Shown: positions 1 to 7,579 of the stretch, in pieces | Layout: each line of letters begins with the position of its first letter | Numbering within the stretch: position 1 is the first letter of the stretch | NCBI GenBank assembly: GCA_006227805.1 | Contig: SBFT01000013.1 | Location: 1-12,581 of the forward strand | Direction of reading: 5' to 3' | Source: Paracoccaceae bacterium | Lineage (GTDB): Bacteria; Pseudomonadota; Alphaproteobacteria; Rhodobacterales; Rhodobacteraceae | Length of the DNA stretch: 12,581 bases | Program-made: the position numbers and the translations under genes | The notes under the pieces: model-generated | What the model was told of the DNA's origin: nothing | Seen by the model: only the letters and a program-made list of their open reading frames with translations | Databases searched by the model: none

Positions 1-537
1 GGCAAGGTGGACATCCTGATCAACAATGCCCGCTTCATGCGCCCCGGCGGCGTCCTGGCGCGCGGCGACACCGCCTTCGCCCGGGACGAGATCGAGGTGA
101 ATTACCTGGGCCTGATGCGTCTTGCCCAGGCCTTCGGGCCGGGCATGTGCGCGCGCACCGCCGATGGCGTGAACTCGGCCGTGGCCTGGGTCAACATCCT
201 GTCGGTCGAGGCGCTGTCGAACGCGCCCGATTACGGCTGTTTCAACGCCTCGAACGCGGCGGCGCTGGCCCTGTCGCAGTCGCTGCGGGGAGAGTTCCGC
301 GCCTCGGGCCTGCGGGTCATGAACGTGCTGACGGGTCCGACCGAGGATGACTGGTATCAGCCCCTGCCGCCGCCCAAGGTCGCGGCGCAGGCGCTGGCGA
401 TGTCGGTCGTGGACGGCTTGCAGCGGGGGCTCGAGGATGTCTGCTGCGGCGATGTCGCGCGCGACCTCTTCAAGCGTTTCCGGCGCGACCCGAAGGTCCT
501 GGAACGCGAACGCACGATGGCGGGGGACATGGGATGA
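1..537 (+). CDS. Short-chain dehydrogenase/reductase, C-terminal part, with altered catalytic residues (5' truncated by window edge)
   Basis: The open frame runs in from the window edge and encodes 178 residues, lacking the N-terminal Rossmann half with the TGxxxGxG dinucleotide motif. The SDR landmarks that remain are an NNAR tetrapeptide (normally NNAG), the structural Asn in a VNYLGLMRLAQ-like helix, and the active-site strand with Ser68 (fragment numbering). Thirteen residues after Ser68, where SDRs carry the catalytic Tyr, there is Phe81 (TTC), and the Lys four residues later is Asn85 (AAC): the usual YxASK reads FNASN. By the known SDR mechanism (Tyr as acid/base, Lys lowering its pKa) this protein should not be a normal oxidoreductase. 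The frame is intact, codon use matches its neighbours, and its TGA overlaps the next ATG, so it looks maintained rather than decayed. It may be a pseudoenzyme partner or have another chemistry. The family call is secure; the function is not. Confidence 0.85.
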   Translation, partial: GKVDILINNARFMRPGGVLARGDTAFARDEIEVNYLGLMRLAQAFGPGMCARTADGVNSAVAWVNILSVEALSNAPDYGCFNASNAAALALSQSLRGEFRASGLRVMNVLTGPTEDDWYQPLPPPKVAAQALAMSVVDGLQRGLEDVCCGDVARDLFKRFRRDPKVLERERTMAGDMG

Positions 538-1310
538 GCGTGCTTGCAACCCTCGCCGCGGCCCTGGCGGGCGGCCAGGTCCGGGTGATCGACCTGACCC
601 ATACGCTGGACCCGGATTTCCCGGTGATCATCCTGCCGCCGGAATTCGGTCAATGCGCGCGGTTCCGGATGGAGGAGGTGAGCCACTACGACCATCGCGG
701 ACCGGCGTGGAAATGGCACAACATCTCGATGTCCGAACATACCGGCACCCATTTCGATGCGCCGGTCCATTGGATTTCGGGGCGTGACGTGCCGCAGGGG
801 GCGGTGGACGAAATCCCGCCCGACCGCTTCATCGGTCCAGTCTGCGTGATCGACTGCTCGGACGAGGCCGCAAGGGACGACGACTTCCTTCTGACGCCGG
901 CCCATGTCGAGGCCTGGGAGGCGCGACATGGCCGCATCCCGCCGCGCGCCTGGGTGCTGATGCGCACCGACTGGTCGAAACGGCGCGGTGCGGCCTATCT
1001 GAACATGGGCAAGGACGGCCCCCATTCGCCCGGCCCCTCGGCCGAGGCGATCCGCCTCCTGGTGGACGACCGCGACATCCTGGGCTTCGGAACCGAGACC
1101 GTGGGCACCGATGCCGGCCAGGGCGCGCATCTCTCGCCGCCCTATCCGGCGCATTACATCCTGCACGGCGCGGGCCGCTACGGGCTGCAATGCCTCGCCA
1201 ATCTCGATCGGCTGCCGCCCACGGGCGCGGTCCTGGTGGCCGCACCCCTGAAGATCAAGGGCGGCACGGGCAGCCCCCTGCGGGTTCTGGCCCTGGTGGA
1301 GGACGCATGA
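534..1310 (+). CDS. Cyclase-family metal-dependent hydrolase (kynurenine formamidase/isatin hydrolase type)
   Basis: A 258-residue protein, the usual length for the family (COG1878). The diagnostic metal-binding motif HxGTHxDxPxH is present at residues 69-79 (His69, His73, Asp75, His79); these ligands hold Mn or Zn in characterised members, which hydrolyse amide, formamide or cyclic imide/lactam bonds (N-formylkynurenine, isatin). The C-terminal stretch around residues 230-250 (P-x-G-A ... APLKI-x-GGTGSPLR) is also typical. It starts at an ATG that overlaps the upstream SDR stop (ATGA) with GGGGGA six bases before it, and ends overlapping the next gene, so it sits centrally in a translationally coupled SDR-hydrolase-SDR unit feeding into a TRAP transporter. 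It has no signal peptide and should be cytoplasmic. The exact substrate is unknown: the motif fits isatin hydrolase as well as kynurenine formamidase, and no tryptophan pathway gene is nearby. Confidence 0.88.
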   Translation: MSVLATLAAALAGGQVRVIDLTHTLDPDFPVIILPPEFGQCARFRMEEVSHYDHRGPAWKWHNISMSEHTGTHFDAPVHWISGRDVPQGAVDEIPPDRFIGPVCVIDCSDEAARDDDFLLTPAHVEAWEARHGRIPPRAWVLMRTDWSKRRGAAYLNMGKDGPHSPGPSAEAIRLLVDDRDILGFGTETVGTDAGQGAHLSPPYPAHYILHGAGRYGLQCLANLDRLPPTGAVLVAAPLKIKGGTGSPLRVLALVEDA

Positions 1311-2026
1311 TGGACCTGACCGCCGTCATCACCGGGGGCAACAAGGGGATCGGCGCGGACCTGGCGGAATGCCTGCTCGAGCGCGGCTACAAGGTGGTCT
1401 CGGTCGCGCGCAACCCTTCGGAAAATCCACGTGTTCACAACGTCCTGTGCGACCTTCTTGATCCATCGGAGACGGCGCGCGCCGCAGCCCGGATCGCGGC
1501 CGAGCATGACGTCACCCATATCGTGCACAACGCGGGCCTGATCTGGCCCAACCTGATCGAGGAGGCCAGGCCCGAAGACCTGGCGGGGCTGACGCAGTTG
1601 CATCTGGCGGCGCCGCTGACACTCACGCAGGCGGTCCTGCCTGCGATGAAGGCGCGGCGCTTCGGGCGGGTCCTCTTCAACGGATCGCGCGCGGCGATGG
1701 GCGTGCCCACCCGCACCGCCTATTCCGCCACGAAGGCCGGCATCATCGGCATGGCGCGGACCTGGGCGCTGGAACTGGCCGGCCACGGCATCACCGTCAA
1801 CGTGGTGGCGCCGGGGCCGATCCGCACCGACAATTTCTGGTCGATCATTCCCAGGGACAGCGACCGCGAGGCGGCCCTGGCCGCGCGCATCCCCGTGGGC
1901 CGCCTGGGCGAGGTCCGCGACGTGACCAACGCCTTCCTCTATTTCTGCGACCCGCAGAACGGCTTCGTCACCGGACAGACGCTCTATGTCTGCGGCGGCG
2001 CCAGCGTGGGGAGCATCCAGCTGTGA
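1310..2026 (+). CDS. SDR-family NAD(P)-dependent oxidoreductase (canonical, FabG-like)
   Basis: A cytoplasmic oxidoreductase expected to interconvert an alcohol and a ketone with NAD(P). At 238 residues it is a normal classical SDR. The cofactor motif is TGGNKGIG at residues 8-15, followed by HNAG near 73-76 and a YSATK active site with Tyr138 and Lys142; Ser126 is the likely catalytic serine. The tail after TGQTLYVCGGAS is usual for FabG-like SDRs. The ATG at 1310 shares its A with the previous stop codon; GGAGG at 1298-1302 lies seven bases upstream, which favours this start over the in-frame ATG at 1307 (four bases). A much earlier in-frame ATG at 1190 would run deep into the hydrolase gene and is not credible. 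All the catalytic residues missing from the first SDR of this operon are present here. The substrate cannot be assigned; 'FabG-like' is fold resemblance and does not imply fatty acid synthesis. Confidence 0.9.
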   Translation: MDLTAVITGGNKGIGADLAECLLERGYKVVSVARNPSENPRVHNVLCDLLDPSETARAAARIAAEHDVTHIVHNAGLIWPNLIEEARPEDLAGLTQLHLAAPLTLTQAVLPAMKARRFGRVLFNGSRAAMGVPTRTAYSATKAGIIGMARTWALELAGHGITVNVVAPGPIRTDNFWSIIPRDSDREAALAARIPVGRLGEVRDVTNAFLYFCDPQNGFVTGQTLYVCGGASVGSIQL

Positions 2027-2109
2027 CCGGACACCCGAATCCCTAGGCAAAGGCCCGGGGTGCATGCAAGACTGAAAGAAAAACCAGAACCAACTCAGGG
2101 AGAACGCAC
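2027..2109 (+). promoter_or_regulatory. Leader between SDR and dctP with strong ribosome binding site
   Basis: This 83-base gap is the only sizeable break in the left plus-strand block. Its second half is unusually A-rich for this sequence (about 2069-2090). It ends in a strong Shine-Dalgarno AGGGAGAA at 2097-2104, five bases before the dctP start, as expected for an abundantly made binding protein. An 8-base palindrome TGCATGCA lies at 2061-2068. I see no convincing -35/-10 pair and no terminator hairpin, so an internal promoter is possible but not shown. Confidence 0.5.
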
Positions 2110-3138
2110 ATGTTGCACCAGATCTGGAAACCGCTGGCGGCCGGTATCGCCGCCACCGTCATGACGGTCGGCACCGCCACGGCGCAGACCGAACTGACCT
2201 ATTCGTCCTGGCTGCCCTGGACGCATCCGGTGAACGAGGCCATCTACATCCCGTGGATGGAGGCGATCGAGAAGGAAAGCGAAGGCCGCATCGTCTTCAA
2301 GCGCCTGCCCAAGCCCGTCACCGACCCGACCGGTCACCTGGATGCGGTCCGCACCGGCCAGGCCGACGTGGCCTTCAGCGTCCACGGCTATTCGCGCGGC
2401 CAGTTCGCGCCCTACATCTTCGGCGAGTTTCCCTTCCTGGGCGACAGCGCCGAAGCCTCGTCGATCGCCTTCCAGCGCACGCACGAGAAGTTCTTCGCCG
2501 ACAAGGACCTCTACAAGGGCGTCCACATCATCGGCGTGAACCTGCACGGGCCCGGCCAGGTGCACCATTCCAAGATGAACATGACCAAGCCCGAGGATTT
2601 CGCGGGCCAGAAGTTCCGCACCGGCGGACCGATCCCGCTGGCCATCGTCGAGGCCTGGGGCGGCGTCTCGATCCGCCAGCCCGCGCCCAAGTCCTACGAG
2701 ATCCTCTCGGCGGGCATCGCGGACGGGATCCTGTTCGTCTGGGAGAGCCTGCCCAGCTTCAAGATCACCGAACTGGTGCCCTATTCGACGACCATGCCCG
2801 GCGGCTGGTACAACTCGTCCCATTACCTGATGATGAACCAGGCGGCCTATGACCGTCTGTCGCCCGAGGACAAGGCGATCATCGACAAGTATTCGGGCGA
2901 AGCCTATGCCAAGATGGCGGGCGCCGGCTGGGACAAGATCAACGCCTGGGGCCTGGAAGAGGCCAAGAAGGCCGGCAACACCATCATCGAGGCCTCGCCC
3001 GAACTGCAGGCCGCGCTGAAGGAGCTGAACGAGACCTTCATCGCCGACTACATCTCGCAGGCGTCCTCCTTCGGGCTTGATGGTCAGGAAGTGCTCGACT
3101 TTTTCATGGGCGAAGTCGCCAAGATCAACGCGATGTGA
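2110..3138 (+). CDS. dctP: TRAP transporter substrate-binding protein, DctP type
   Basis: The periplasmic solute receptor of a tripartite ATP-independent transporter: it captures an organic acid and delivers it to the DctQ/DctM membrane complex. It has 342 residues (usual about 320-350). The N-terminus is a Sec signal peptide: Lys7, a hydrophobic core at about 9-23, and an A-T-A site with cleavage likely after Ala25. The body follows the DctP fold, including a GHLDAVRTGQADVAF stretch, and Arg170 in the FRTGG strand matches the conserved arginine that salt-bridges the substrate carboxylate in characterised receptors. The ATG has a strong AGGGAGAA upstream. It is followed immediately by the small and large permease genes, so the set is complete. 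The ligand is expected to be a carboxylate; the preceding hydrolase and SDR genes suggest it is the operon's substrate. The gene symbol denotes the family role, not C4-dicarboxylate specificity. Confidence 0.93.
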   Translation: MLHQIWKPLAAGIAATVMTVGTATAQTELTYSSWLPWTHPVNEAIYIPWMEAIEKESEGRIVFKRLPKPVTDPTGHLDAVRTGQADVAFSVHGYSRGQFAPYIFGEFPFLGDSAEASSIAFQRTHEKFFADKDLYKGVHIIGVNLHGPGQVHHSKMNMTKPEDFAGQKFRTGGPIPLAIVEAWGGVSIRQPAPKSYEILSAGIADGILFVWESLPSFKITELVPYSTTMPGGWYNSSHYLMMNQAAYDRLSPEDKAIIDKYSGEAYAKMAGAGWDKINAWGLEEAKKAGNTIIEASPELQAALKELNETFIADYISQASSFGLDGQEVLDFFMGEVAKINAM

Positions 3139-3151
3139 TCGGGCCGGACTT

Positions 3152-3667
3152 TTGGACACCCTGCACGCAGACAGGGCCGCGGGGCTTCCCCGCGGCCTGA
3201 CAGGCCCGACCCGCGTTCTGGCGGTGGTGGCCTGCCTGGTCCTTTTCGCGATGATGGTGCTGACCTTCATCGATGTCGTCGGGCGCTACGTCTTCCTGGC
3301 CCCGGTCCCCGCCGCCTACGAGATCATCTCGCTGATGATGCCCGCCATCATCTTCTGCGCCCTGCCGCTGACCATGCTGCGCGAGAGCCATGTCACCGTC
3401 GACCTTCTGGACGCCTTCGTTCCCGACGGACTGGCGCGCCTCCAGGGGATCGTCGTCAACCTGATCAGCACCGCGGCGCTGGCGCTGCTGACCTGGCGAC
3501 TGGGCGTCAAGACCTATGACGATCACCGCTTCGGCAGCATGACCGACGAACTCTTCATACCGATCTGGCCTTTCGGCGCCGGCATGACCTTTCTCTGCGC
3601 CATCGCCACCCTGGCGGCGCTGGTCAATGTCTGGGCCTATCTCTCGGGCCGCAAGTTGCGTGGATGA
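3152..3667 (+). CDS. dctQ: TRAP transporter small permease subunit, DctQ type
   Basis: A four-helix inner-membrane protein that joins receptor and large permease in TRAP systems. Hydrophobic segments lie at about residues 20-43, 55-75, 98-118 and 136-162. The loop after helix 2 reads RESHVTVDLL, the DctQ hallmark (R-x-x-H-x-x-V-D-L). There is no ATG close to the dctP stop: the nearest in-frame ATG, at 3077, would overlap dctP by 62 bases and add a polar segment not typical of the family. I chose the TTG at 3152, 13 bases after the dctP stop, giving 171 residues, a normal DctQ length. The sequence before it (GGGCCGGA) is only a moderate ribosome site. The stop lies six bases before dctM. The family call is secure; the start is the least certain in the window. 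Confidence 0.85.
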   Translation: MDTLHADRAAGLPRGLTGPTRVLAVVACLVLFAMMVLTFIDVVGRYVFLAPVPAAYEIISLMMPAIIFCALPLTMLRESHVTVDLLDAFVPDGLARLQGIVVNLISTAALALLTWRLGVKTYDDHRFGSMTDELFIPIWPFGAGMTFLCAIATLAALVNVWAYLSGRKLRG

Positions 3668-3673
3668 TCCCTG

Positions 3674-4966
3674 ATGACCGAAGCCCTGATCGGACTGGCC
3701 GTCCTTCTGTTCCTCGCCTTCCTGCGCATCCCGATCGCGATCGTGATGATCCTCGTCGGCTTCGCGGGCATGGCCTGGGTGCTGAACCCCGTGGGGGCGC
3801 TCTACAACGTCGGCCAGACCGCCTTCAACGCCGCCATCAACTACGAGCTTTCGGTGGTGCCGCTGTTCGTGCTGATGGGCAATTTCGTCGCCCGCGCCCG
3901 GCTGGCCTCGGAACTCTACAACGCCTCGAACGCCTTTCTGGGCCACCGCAAGGGCGGGCTTGCCATGGCGACGGTGGTGGCCTGCGGCGGGTTCTCGGCG
4001 ATCTGCGGGTCCTCGCTCGCCACGGCTGCGACCATGTCGAAGGTCGCCATGCCCTCGATGCGGAAATTCAACTATTCCGACCGGCTGGCGACGGGATCGA
4101 TCGCGGCGGGCGGCACGCTGGGCATCCTGATCCCGCCTTCGGTCATCCTGGTGATCTATGGCATCCTGACCCAGCAGAGCATCGGCAAGCTGTTCGCCGC
4201 GGGCGTCATTCCGGGCATCATCGGGGTTCTGTTCTACCTTCTGGCGGTGCGCTACGTGACCTGGCGCAGGCCGCAGGAAGGCCCCGCGGCCGAACGCCAG
4301 GACTGGGCGCAGCGCTGGCGCGCGCTCTCCAAGGTCTGGGGGGTGCTTCTGCTCTTCCTGATCGTGATGGGCGGCATCTACGGCGGCATCTTCAGCCCGA
4401 CCGAGGCCGCGGGGATCGGCGCGCTGGGGGCCTTCGTCTTCGCGCTGGTGCGCGGTGCGCTGACCTGGCGGATCCTCTACGAGATCCTTCTGGAAAGCGT
4501 GGAAACCACCGCGATGCTGTTCACCGTGCTGATCGGCGCGCTGCTGTTTGCGAACTTCATCAACTACACCGAGTTTCCGCAGGCGCTCCTGGCCTTCGCC
4601 TCGCAGTTCGCGGACACGCCCTACCTGGTGATCCTCGCGATCCTTCTGATCTACGTGCTTCTGGGCTGCGTCTTCGAGAGCCTCTCGATGATCCTCTTGA
4701 CGGTGCCGATCTTCTTTCCGCTGGTGCGGGACCTGGGCTTCGATCCGATCTGGTTCGGCATCGTGGTCGTCGTGGTGACGGAAATCAGCCTGATCACCCC
4801 GCCCGTGGGCCTGAACGTCTTCGTCCTGCGCGGCGTGCTGCCGGACGTGAAGACCGGCACGATCTTCCGGGGGGTGACGCCCTTCTGGGTCGCCGATCTC
4901 TTCCGGCTCGCCCTGATCGTCAGCGTGCCCGCGCTGTCGCTGTGGCTGCCGTCGCTGGTGGTGTGA
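3674..4966 (+). CDS. dctM: TRAP transporter large permease subunit, DctM type
   Basis: The 430-residue ion-coupled channel subunit of the TRAP transporter; DctM proteins are typically about 425-435 residues with around 12 membrane helices. Hydrophobic segments occur along its whole length. Family landmarks are visible: PLFVLMGNF near residues 56-64, a glycine/serine-rich re-entrant segment GGFSAICGSSLATAATM, the GGTLGILIPPS stretch, and near the C-terminus EISLITPPVGLNVFV, part of the second inverted half. It starts six bases after dctQ, with only a weak Shine-Dalgarno (TGGA), so translation is probably coupled. The stop is 13 bases from the stop of the convergent hydratase gene, with no visible terminator in between. 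Its last 75 residues closely resemble the partial permease at the right edge of the window, but the two belong to separate transporters. Confidence 0.94.
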   Translation: MTEALIGLAVLLFLAFLRIPIAIVMILVGFAGMAWVLNPVGALYNVGQTAFNAAINYELSVVPLFVLMGNFVARARLASELYNASNAFLGHRKGGLAMATVVACGGFSAICGSSLATAATMSKVAMPSMRKFNYSDRLATGSIAAGGTLGILIPPSVILVIYGILTQQSIGKLFAAGVIPGIIGVLFYLLAVRYVTWRRPQEGPAAERQDWAQRWRALSKVWGVLLLFLIVMGGIYGGIFSPTEAAGIGALGAFVFALVRGALTWRILYEILLESVETTAMLFTVLIGALLFANFINYTEFPQALLAFASQFADTPYLVILAILLIYVLLGCVFESLSMILLTVPIFFPLVRDLGFDPIWFGIVVVVVTEISLITPPVGLNVFVLRGVLPDVKTGTIFRGVTPFWVADLFRLALIVSVPALSLWLPSLVV

Positions 4967-4979
4967 AGGGGGCCTGATG

Positions 4980-5756
4980 TCAGTCGGTCAGGGAAAAGGC
5001 GATCCGGCCCAGGCCCGACATCTCGACCGCGACTTCGGTCTCGGTCGGCGCGATGCGGCGCATGGGCAGGTGCGTGCCGCACATGATGACCATGCCGGGG
5101 CTCAGCGCCGCACCCGCCGACAGCACGGCATTGACGGCGAAACGCACCGCCTCGACCGGGTCCTGGGGCGGCGTGCCCGTGGTTTCGCCCACCACGACAC
5201 CGTCGACACTCTGCGTGACCTTCAGCGTGGCGATGTCCAGCGTCGCGGGCTTCTGGCCCGCCTCGCCCAGGACGATTCCCGCGTTGAAGACGTTCAGCGC
5301 GACGGCCTGCGTCAGGGCCATCGACGCCATCGCCGCGCCGTTGGCGTCGACCAGTTCGATCGCGCCGTGATAGCGCTCGATCAGCGCCAGCGCGCCGTCG
5401 CGGTCAACGGGGCCCGCCAGGCCCTCGACACCGGGTCCCAGGATCGCCGCCAGTTCCGGCTCGATGAACAGATCGCCGAAGCAGGCGCGCGGCAGGCGCT
5501 GGCCCGAAAGATGGGTCTCGTCCCGGAAGATGCGCGCCCAGGCCGGTTCCCCGACGCCGAAATGCGCCATCAGCCGGGGCGAGTTCACGGCCAGCTTGTA
5601 GCCGCTGACGCCGCCCTTCTGCGCGGCCACGCGGGCGGCATAGGCCGATTGCATCGCATAGGCCGCGCTCATGTCCGCAGGCTCGGGCAGCGGAAAGGCC
5701 GTGTGTGCGGCGCGGGCGGCGACCGCGGCGTCCAGCCATGTCCTGTCGATCTCCAT
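4980..5756 (-). CDS. 2-keto-4-pentenoate hydratase/2-oxohexenedioate decarboxylase family protein (MhpD-like)
   Basis: 258 residues with the fumarylacetoacetase-like fold signature of 2-oxo acid hydratases and decarboxylases. The divalent-metal ligands are visible as Glu99 and Glu101 in IEPELA and Glu134 in AIELVD; Lys54 in SGYKLAV is also at a conserved place. Known members add water to 2-hydroxypenta-2,4-dienoate or decarboxylate 2-oxo-3-hexenedioate in meta-cleavage pathways, so an enolisable 2-oxo acid is the likely substrate. The ATG at 5756 is preceded by AGGGGGGA about seven bases away; an in-frame TTG at 5801 would add 15 residues that lie in the divergent operator-like region, so the shorter start is preferred. 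It is transcribed away from the IlvD-like gene, and its 3' end converges on dctM. No aldolase or acetaldehyde dehydrogenase partner of a classical meta pathway is present, so a role in a different oxo-acid pathway is quite possible. Confidence 0.85.
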   Translation of the reverse strand: MEIDRTWLDAAVAARAAHTAFPLPEPADMSAAYAMQSAYAARVAAQKGGVSGYKLAVNSPRLMAHFGVGEPAWARIFRDETHLSGQRLPRACFGDLFIEPELAAILGPGVEGLAGPVDRDGALALIERYHGAIELVDANGAAMASMALTQAVALNVFNAGIVLGEAGQKPATLDIATLKVTQSVDGVVVGETTGTPPQDPVEAVRFAVNAVLSAGAALSPGMVIMCGTHLPMRRIAPTETEVAVEMSGLGRIAFSLTD

Positions 5757-5845
5757 GGCACATCCCCCCTCGGCCGGACCGGCCTGCACCTTTACAAGCA
5801 AAGGCCGGGGAATCCAGCACTTTTCATCACTGACCGGAGGCTTTC
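5757..5845. promoter_or_regulatory. Divergent promoter/operator region with nested inverted repeats
   Basis: The 89 bases between the two divergent starts must carry the promoters of both the hydratase and the IlvD-like operon. Three related GC-rich arms are visible: GGCCGG at 5772-5777, CCGGCC at 5779-5784 (together a perfect 13-base palindrome centred on A5778) and GGCCGG at 5803-5808, which can also pair with the middle arm. Inside the second pair sits a further inverted repeat, CCTTT at 5789-5793 and AAAGG at 5800-5804, separated by six bases. A dimeric repressor or activator site is a reasonable inference. The rightward gene has CGGAGG at 5835-5840, five bases before its ATG. No -35/-10 boxes can be assigned with confidence, and no regulator gene is in the window. 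Confidence 0.5.
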
Positions 5846-7579
5846 ATGACCGCCGCGAAACGCACCACGCGCCCCTTGCGGTCGCGCATCACCACGGACG
5901 GCCTCGACCGCGTGCCGCACCGCGCCTTCATGCGTGGCCAGGGCCTCGATGACGACGCGATCGCGCGGCCCATGATCTGCGTCGTGTCCACCCAGTCCGA
6001 AACCTCGCCCTGCAACATGGGTCTGGGCGATCAGGCCCGGCACGCCTATCGCGGCGTGCAGGAGGCGGGCGGCACGCCTCGCGAAAGCACCACGATTTCC
6101 GTCTCGGACGGGCTGTCGATGAACCACCAGGGCATGAAGGCCTCGCTCATGTCGCGGGAACTGATCGCGGATTCGATCGAGCTGATCATGCGCGGCCATG
6201 CCTATGACGGCATCGTGGGCTATGGCGGTTGCGACAAGAACCTGCCCGCGATGATCATGGGGATGGTGCGGATGAACGCGCCTTCGGTCTTCGTCTATGG
6301 CGGCTCGACCCTTCCGGGGATGTACAAGGGCAAGGTCATCTCGATCCTCGATACCTACGAGGGCGCGGGCGCGGTGATGACGGGGCAGCTGTCGCAGGCC
6401 GAGCTCGACGCGATGGAACGCGTGGCGATGCCCACGGTGGGGTCCTGTCCCGGGCAGTTCACGGCGAATACCATGGGCATGGTGGGCGAGGTGCTGGGGA
6501 TCTCTCCGCTGGGTTCGTCGCTGATCCCGGCGGTCCATGCCGAACGGGCCGCCGTGGGGCGGCGCGCCGGACATCTGGTGATGCAGATCCTCGAAAGGGG
6601 CGGCCCCCTGCCGCGCGACCTGATCACGCGGAAATCTCTGGAAAACGCCTGCGCGATCATCGCGGCCACCGGCGGGTCGACCAATGCCGGGATGCATGTC
6701 TGCGCCATCGCGAACGAGGCCGGGATCCGTTTCACCATGGATGACGTGGGCGCGGTCTTCGAGCGCACGCCGCTGATCGGCAACCTGCGCCCCGGCGGGC
6801 AGTATTACGCGCTCGACGTGCATCGCCTGGGCGGCGTGCCGATGATCGTCAAGGAACTGATCGCGGGGGGCGTCATGCATGGCGACACGCTGACCCTGAC
6901 GGGCCAGACGCTGGAGGAGGCGGTGCGTGACGCCCCTGCCCCCGATGGCGAGGTGATCCGGCCCCTGCCCGACGCCATCGACCGCACCGGCGGCGTGATC
7001 GTCATCAAGGGAAACCTGGCCCCCGAAGGCGCCTTCATCAAGGTCGCGGGCCTGAAGACGCGCGTTCACGAAGGCCCCGCGCGGGTGTTCGAGAGCGAGG
7101 AAGAGGCGATGGCCGTCATCCGCAAGCGCGGATACGAGGCGGGCGAGGTCCTGATCATCCGCAACGAAGGCCCCAAGGGCGGCCCCGGCATGCGCGAGAT
7201 GCTGGGCCCCACCGCCGTGATCTACGGCCAGGGCATGGGCGAGAAGGTGGCGCTGGTGACGGACGGCCGCTTCTCGGGTGCGACGCGCGGCATGTGCATC
7301 GGCTATCTCTCGCCCGAGGCGGGTGCGGGCGGGCCGCTGGCACTGGTGCAGGACGGCGACATCATCCGCATCGACACGACCGAGGGCGTGCGCCGCATCG
7401 ACATGGCCATGGACGAGGCCGAACTGGCCCGCCGCCGCGCGGCGCTGGCCGCGCGTCCTGCGCGCAGGCTGGCCGGCGCGATGGAGAAATACGCAAACGC
7501 CGTCCAGAGCGCCTACCTGGGTGCCATCACCCATTCCGGCGCCGCCGAATGGCCGATGGACGAGCTGCCCGATGAGTAG
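5846..7579 (+). CDS. ilvD: IlvD/Edd-family dehydratase (dihydroxy-acid dehydratase or sugar-acid dehydratase)
   Basis: A 577-residue iron-sulfur dehydratase that removes water from a 2,3-dihydroxy acid to give a 2-oxo acid. Cysteines 56 (SPCN), 129 (GGCDKN) and 201 (GSCPGQ) are the three positions that hold the [2Fe-2S] cluster in characterised family members; Lys131 corresponds to the carbamylated Lys binding Mg, Asp88 (SDG) is a likely Mg ligand, and Ser477 in DGRFSGATRG matches the proposed catalytic base. The ATG has CGGAGG five bases upstream. The same family holds valine/isoleucine-pathway IlvD and the xylonate, arabinonate and gluconate dehydratases. Here the SDG region reads SMNHQGMKAS rather than the usual IlvD M-G-H-x-G-M-x-Y/F-S, and the neighbours are a semialdehyde-type dehydrogenase, an oxo-acid hydratase and a transporter. 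I therefore infer a catabolic paralogue rather than the biosynthetic enzyme; ilvD is a family label. Confidence 0.88.
   Translation: MTAAKRTTRPLRSRITTDGLDRVPHRAFMRGQGLDDDAIARPMICVVSTQSETSPCNMGLGDQARHAYRGVQEAGGTPRESTTISVSDGLSMNHQGMKASLMSRELIADSIELIMRGHAYDGIVGYGGCDKNLPAMIMGMVRMNAPSVFVYGGSTLPGMYKGKVISILDTYEGAGAVMTGQLSQAELDAMERVAMPTVGSCPGQFTANTMGMVGEVLGISPLGSSLIPAVHAERAAVGRRAGHLVMQILERGGPLPRDLITRKSLENACAIIAATGGSTNAGMHVCAIANEAGIRFTMDDVGAVFERTPLIGNLRPGGQYYALDVHRLGGVPMIVKELIAGGVMHGDTLTLTGQTLEEAVRDAPAPDGEVIRPLPDAIDRTGGVIVIKGNLAPEGAFIKVAGLKTRVHEGPARVFESEEEAMAVIRKRGYEAGEVLIIRNEGPKGGPGMREMLGPTAVIYGQGMGEKVALVTDGRFSGATRGMCIGYLSPEAGAGGPLALVQDGDIIRIDTTEGVRRIDMAMDEAELARRRAALAARPARRLAGAMEKYANAVQSAYLGAITHSGAAEWPMDELPDE

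Noticed and set aside
357..2065. Two long minus-strand open frames opposite the hydrolase and second SDR
   Set aside because: Both are antisense to genes with diagnostic motifs and show only GC-driven composition.
2095..3270. 391-codon open frame on the minus strand
   Set aside because: Antisense to dctP, which has a signal peptide, a strong ribosome site and the conserved substrate arginine.
3664..4977. 437-codon open frame on the plus strand in another reading frame
   Set aside because: Overlaps dctM almost completely; the dctM frame gives a full set of membrane helices and TRAP motifs, whereas this frame gives a polar Arg/Gly/Asp-rich product.
4967..4979. Possible terminator between convergent dctM and the hydratase gene
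   Set aside because: Only 13 bases separate the stops; no inverted repeat or T-run is visible there.
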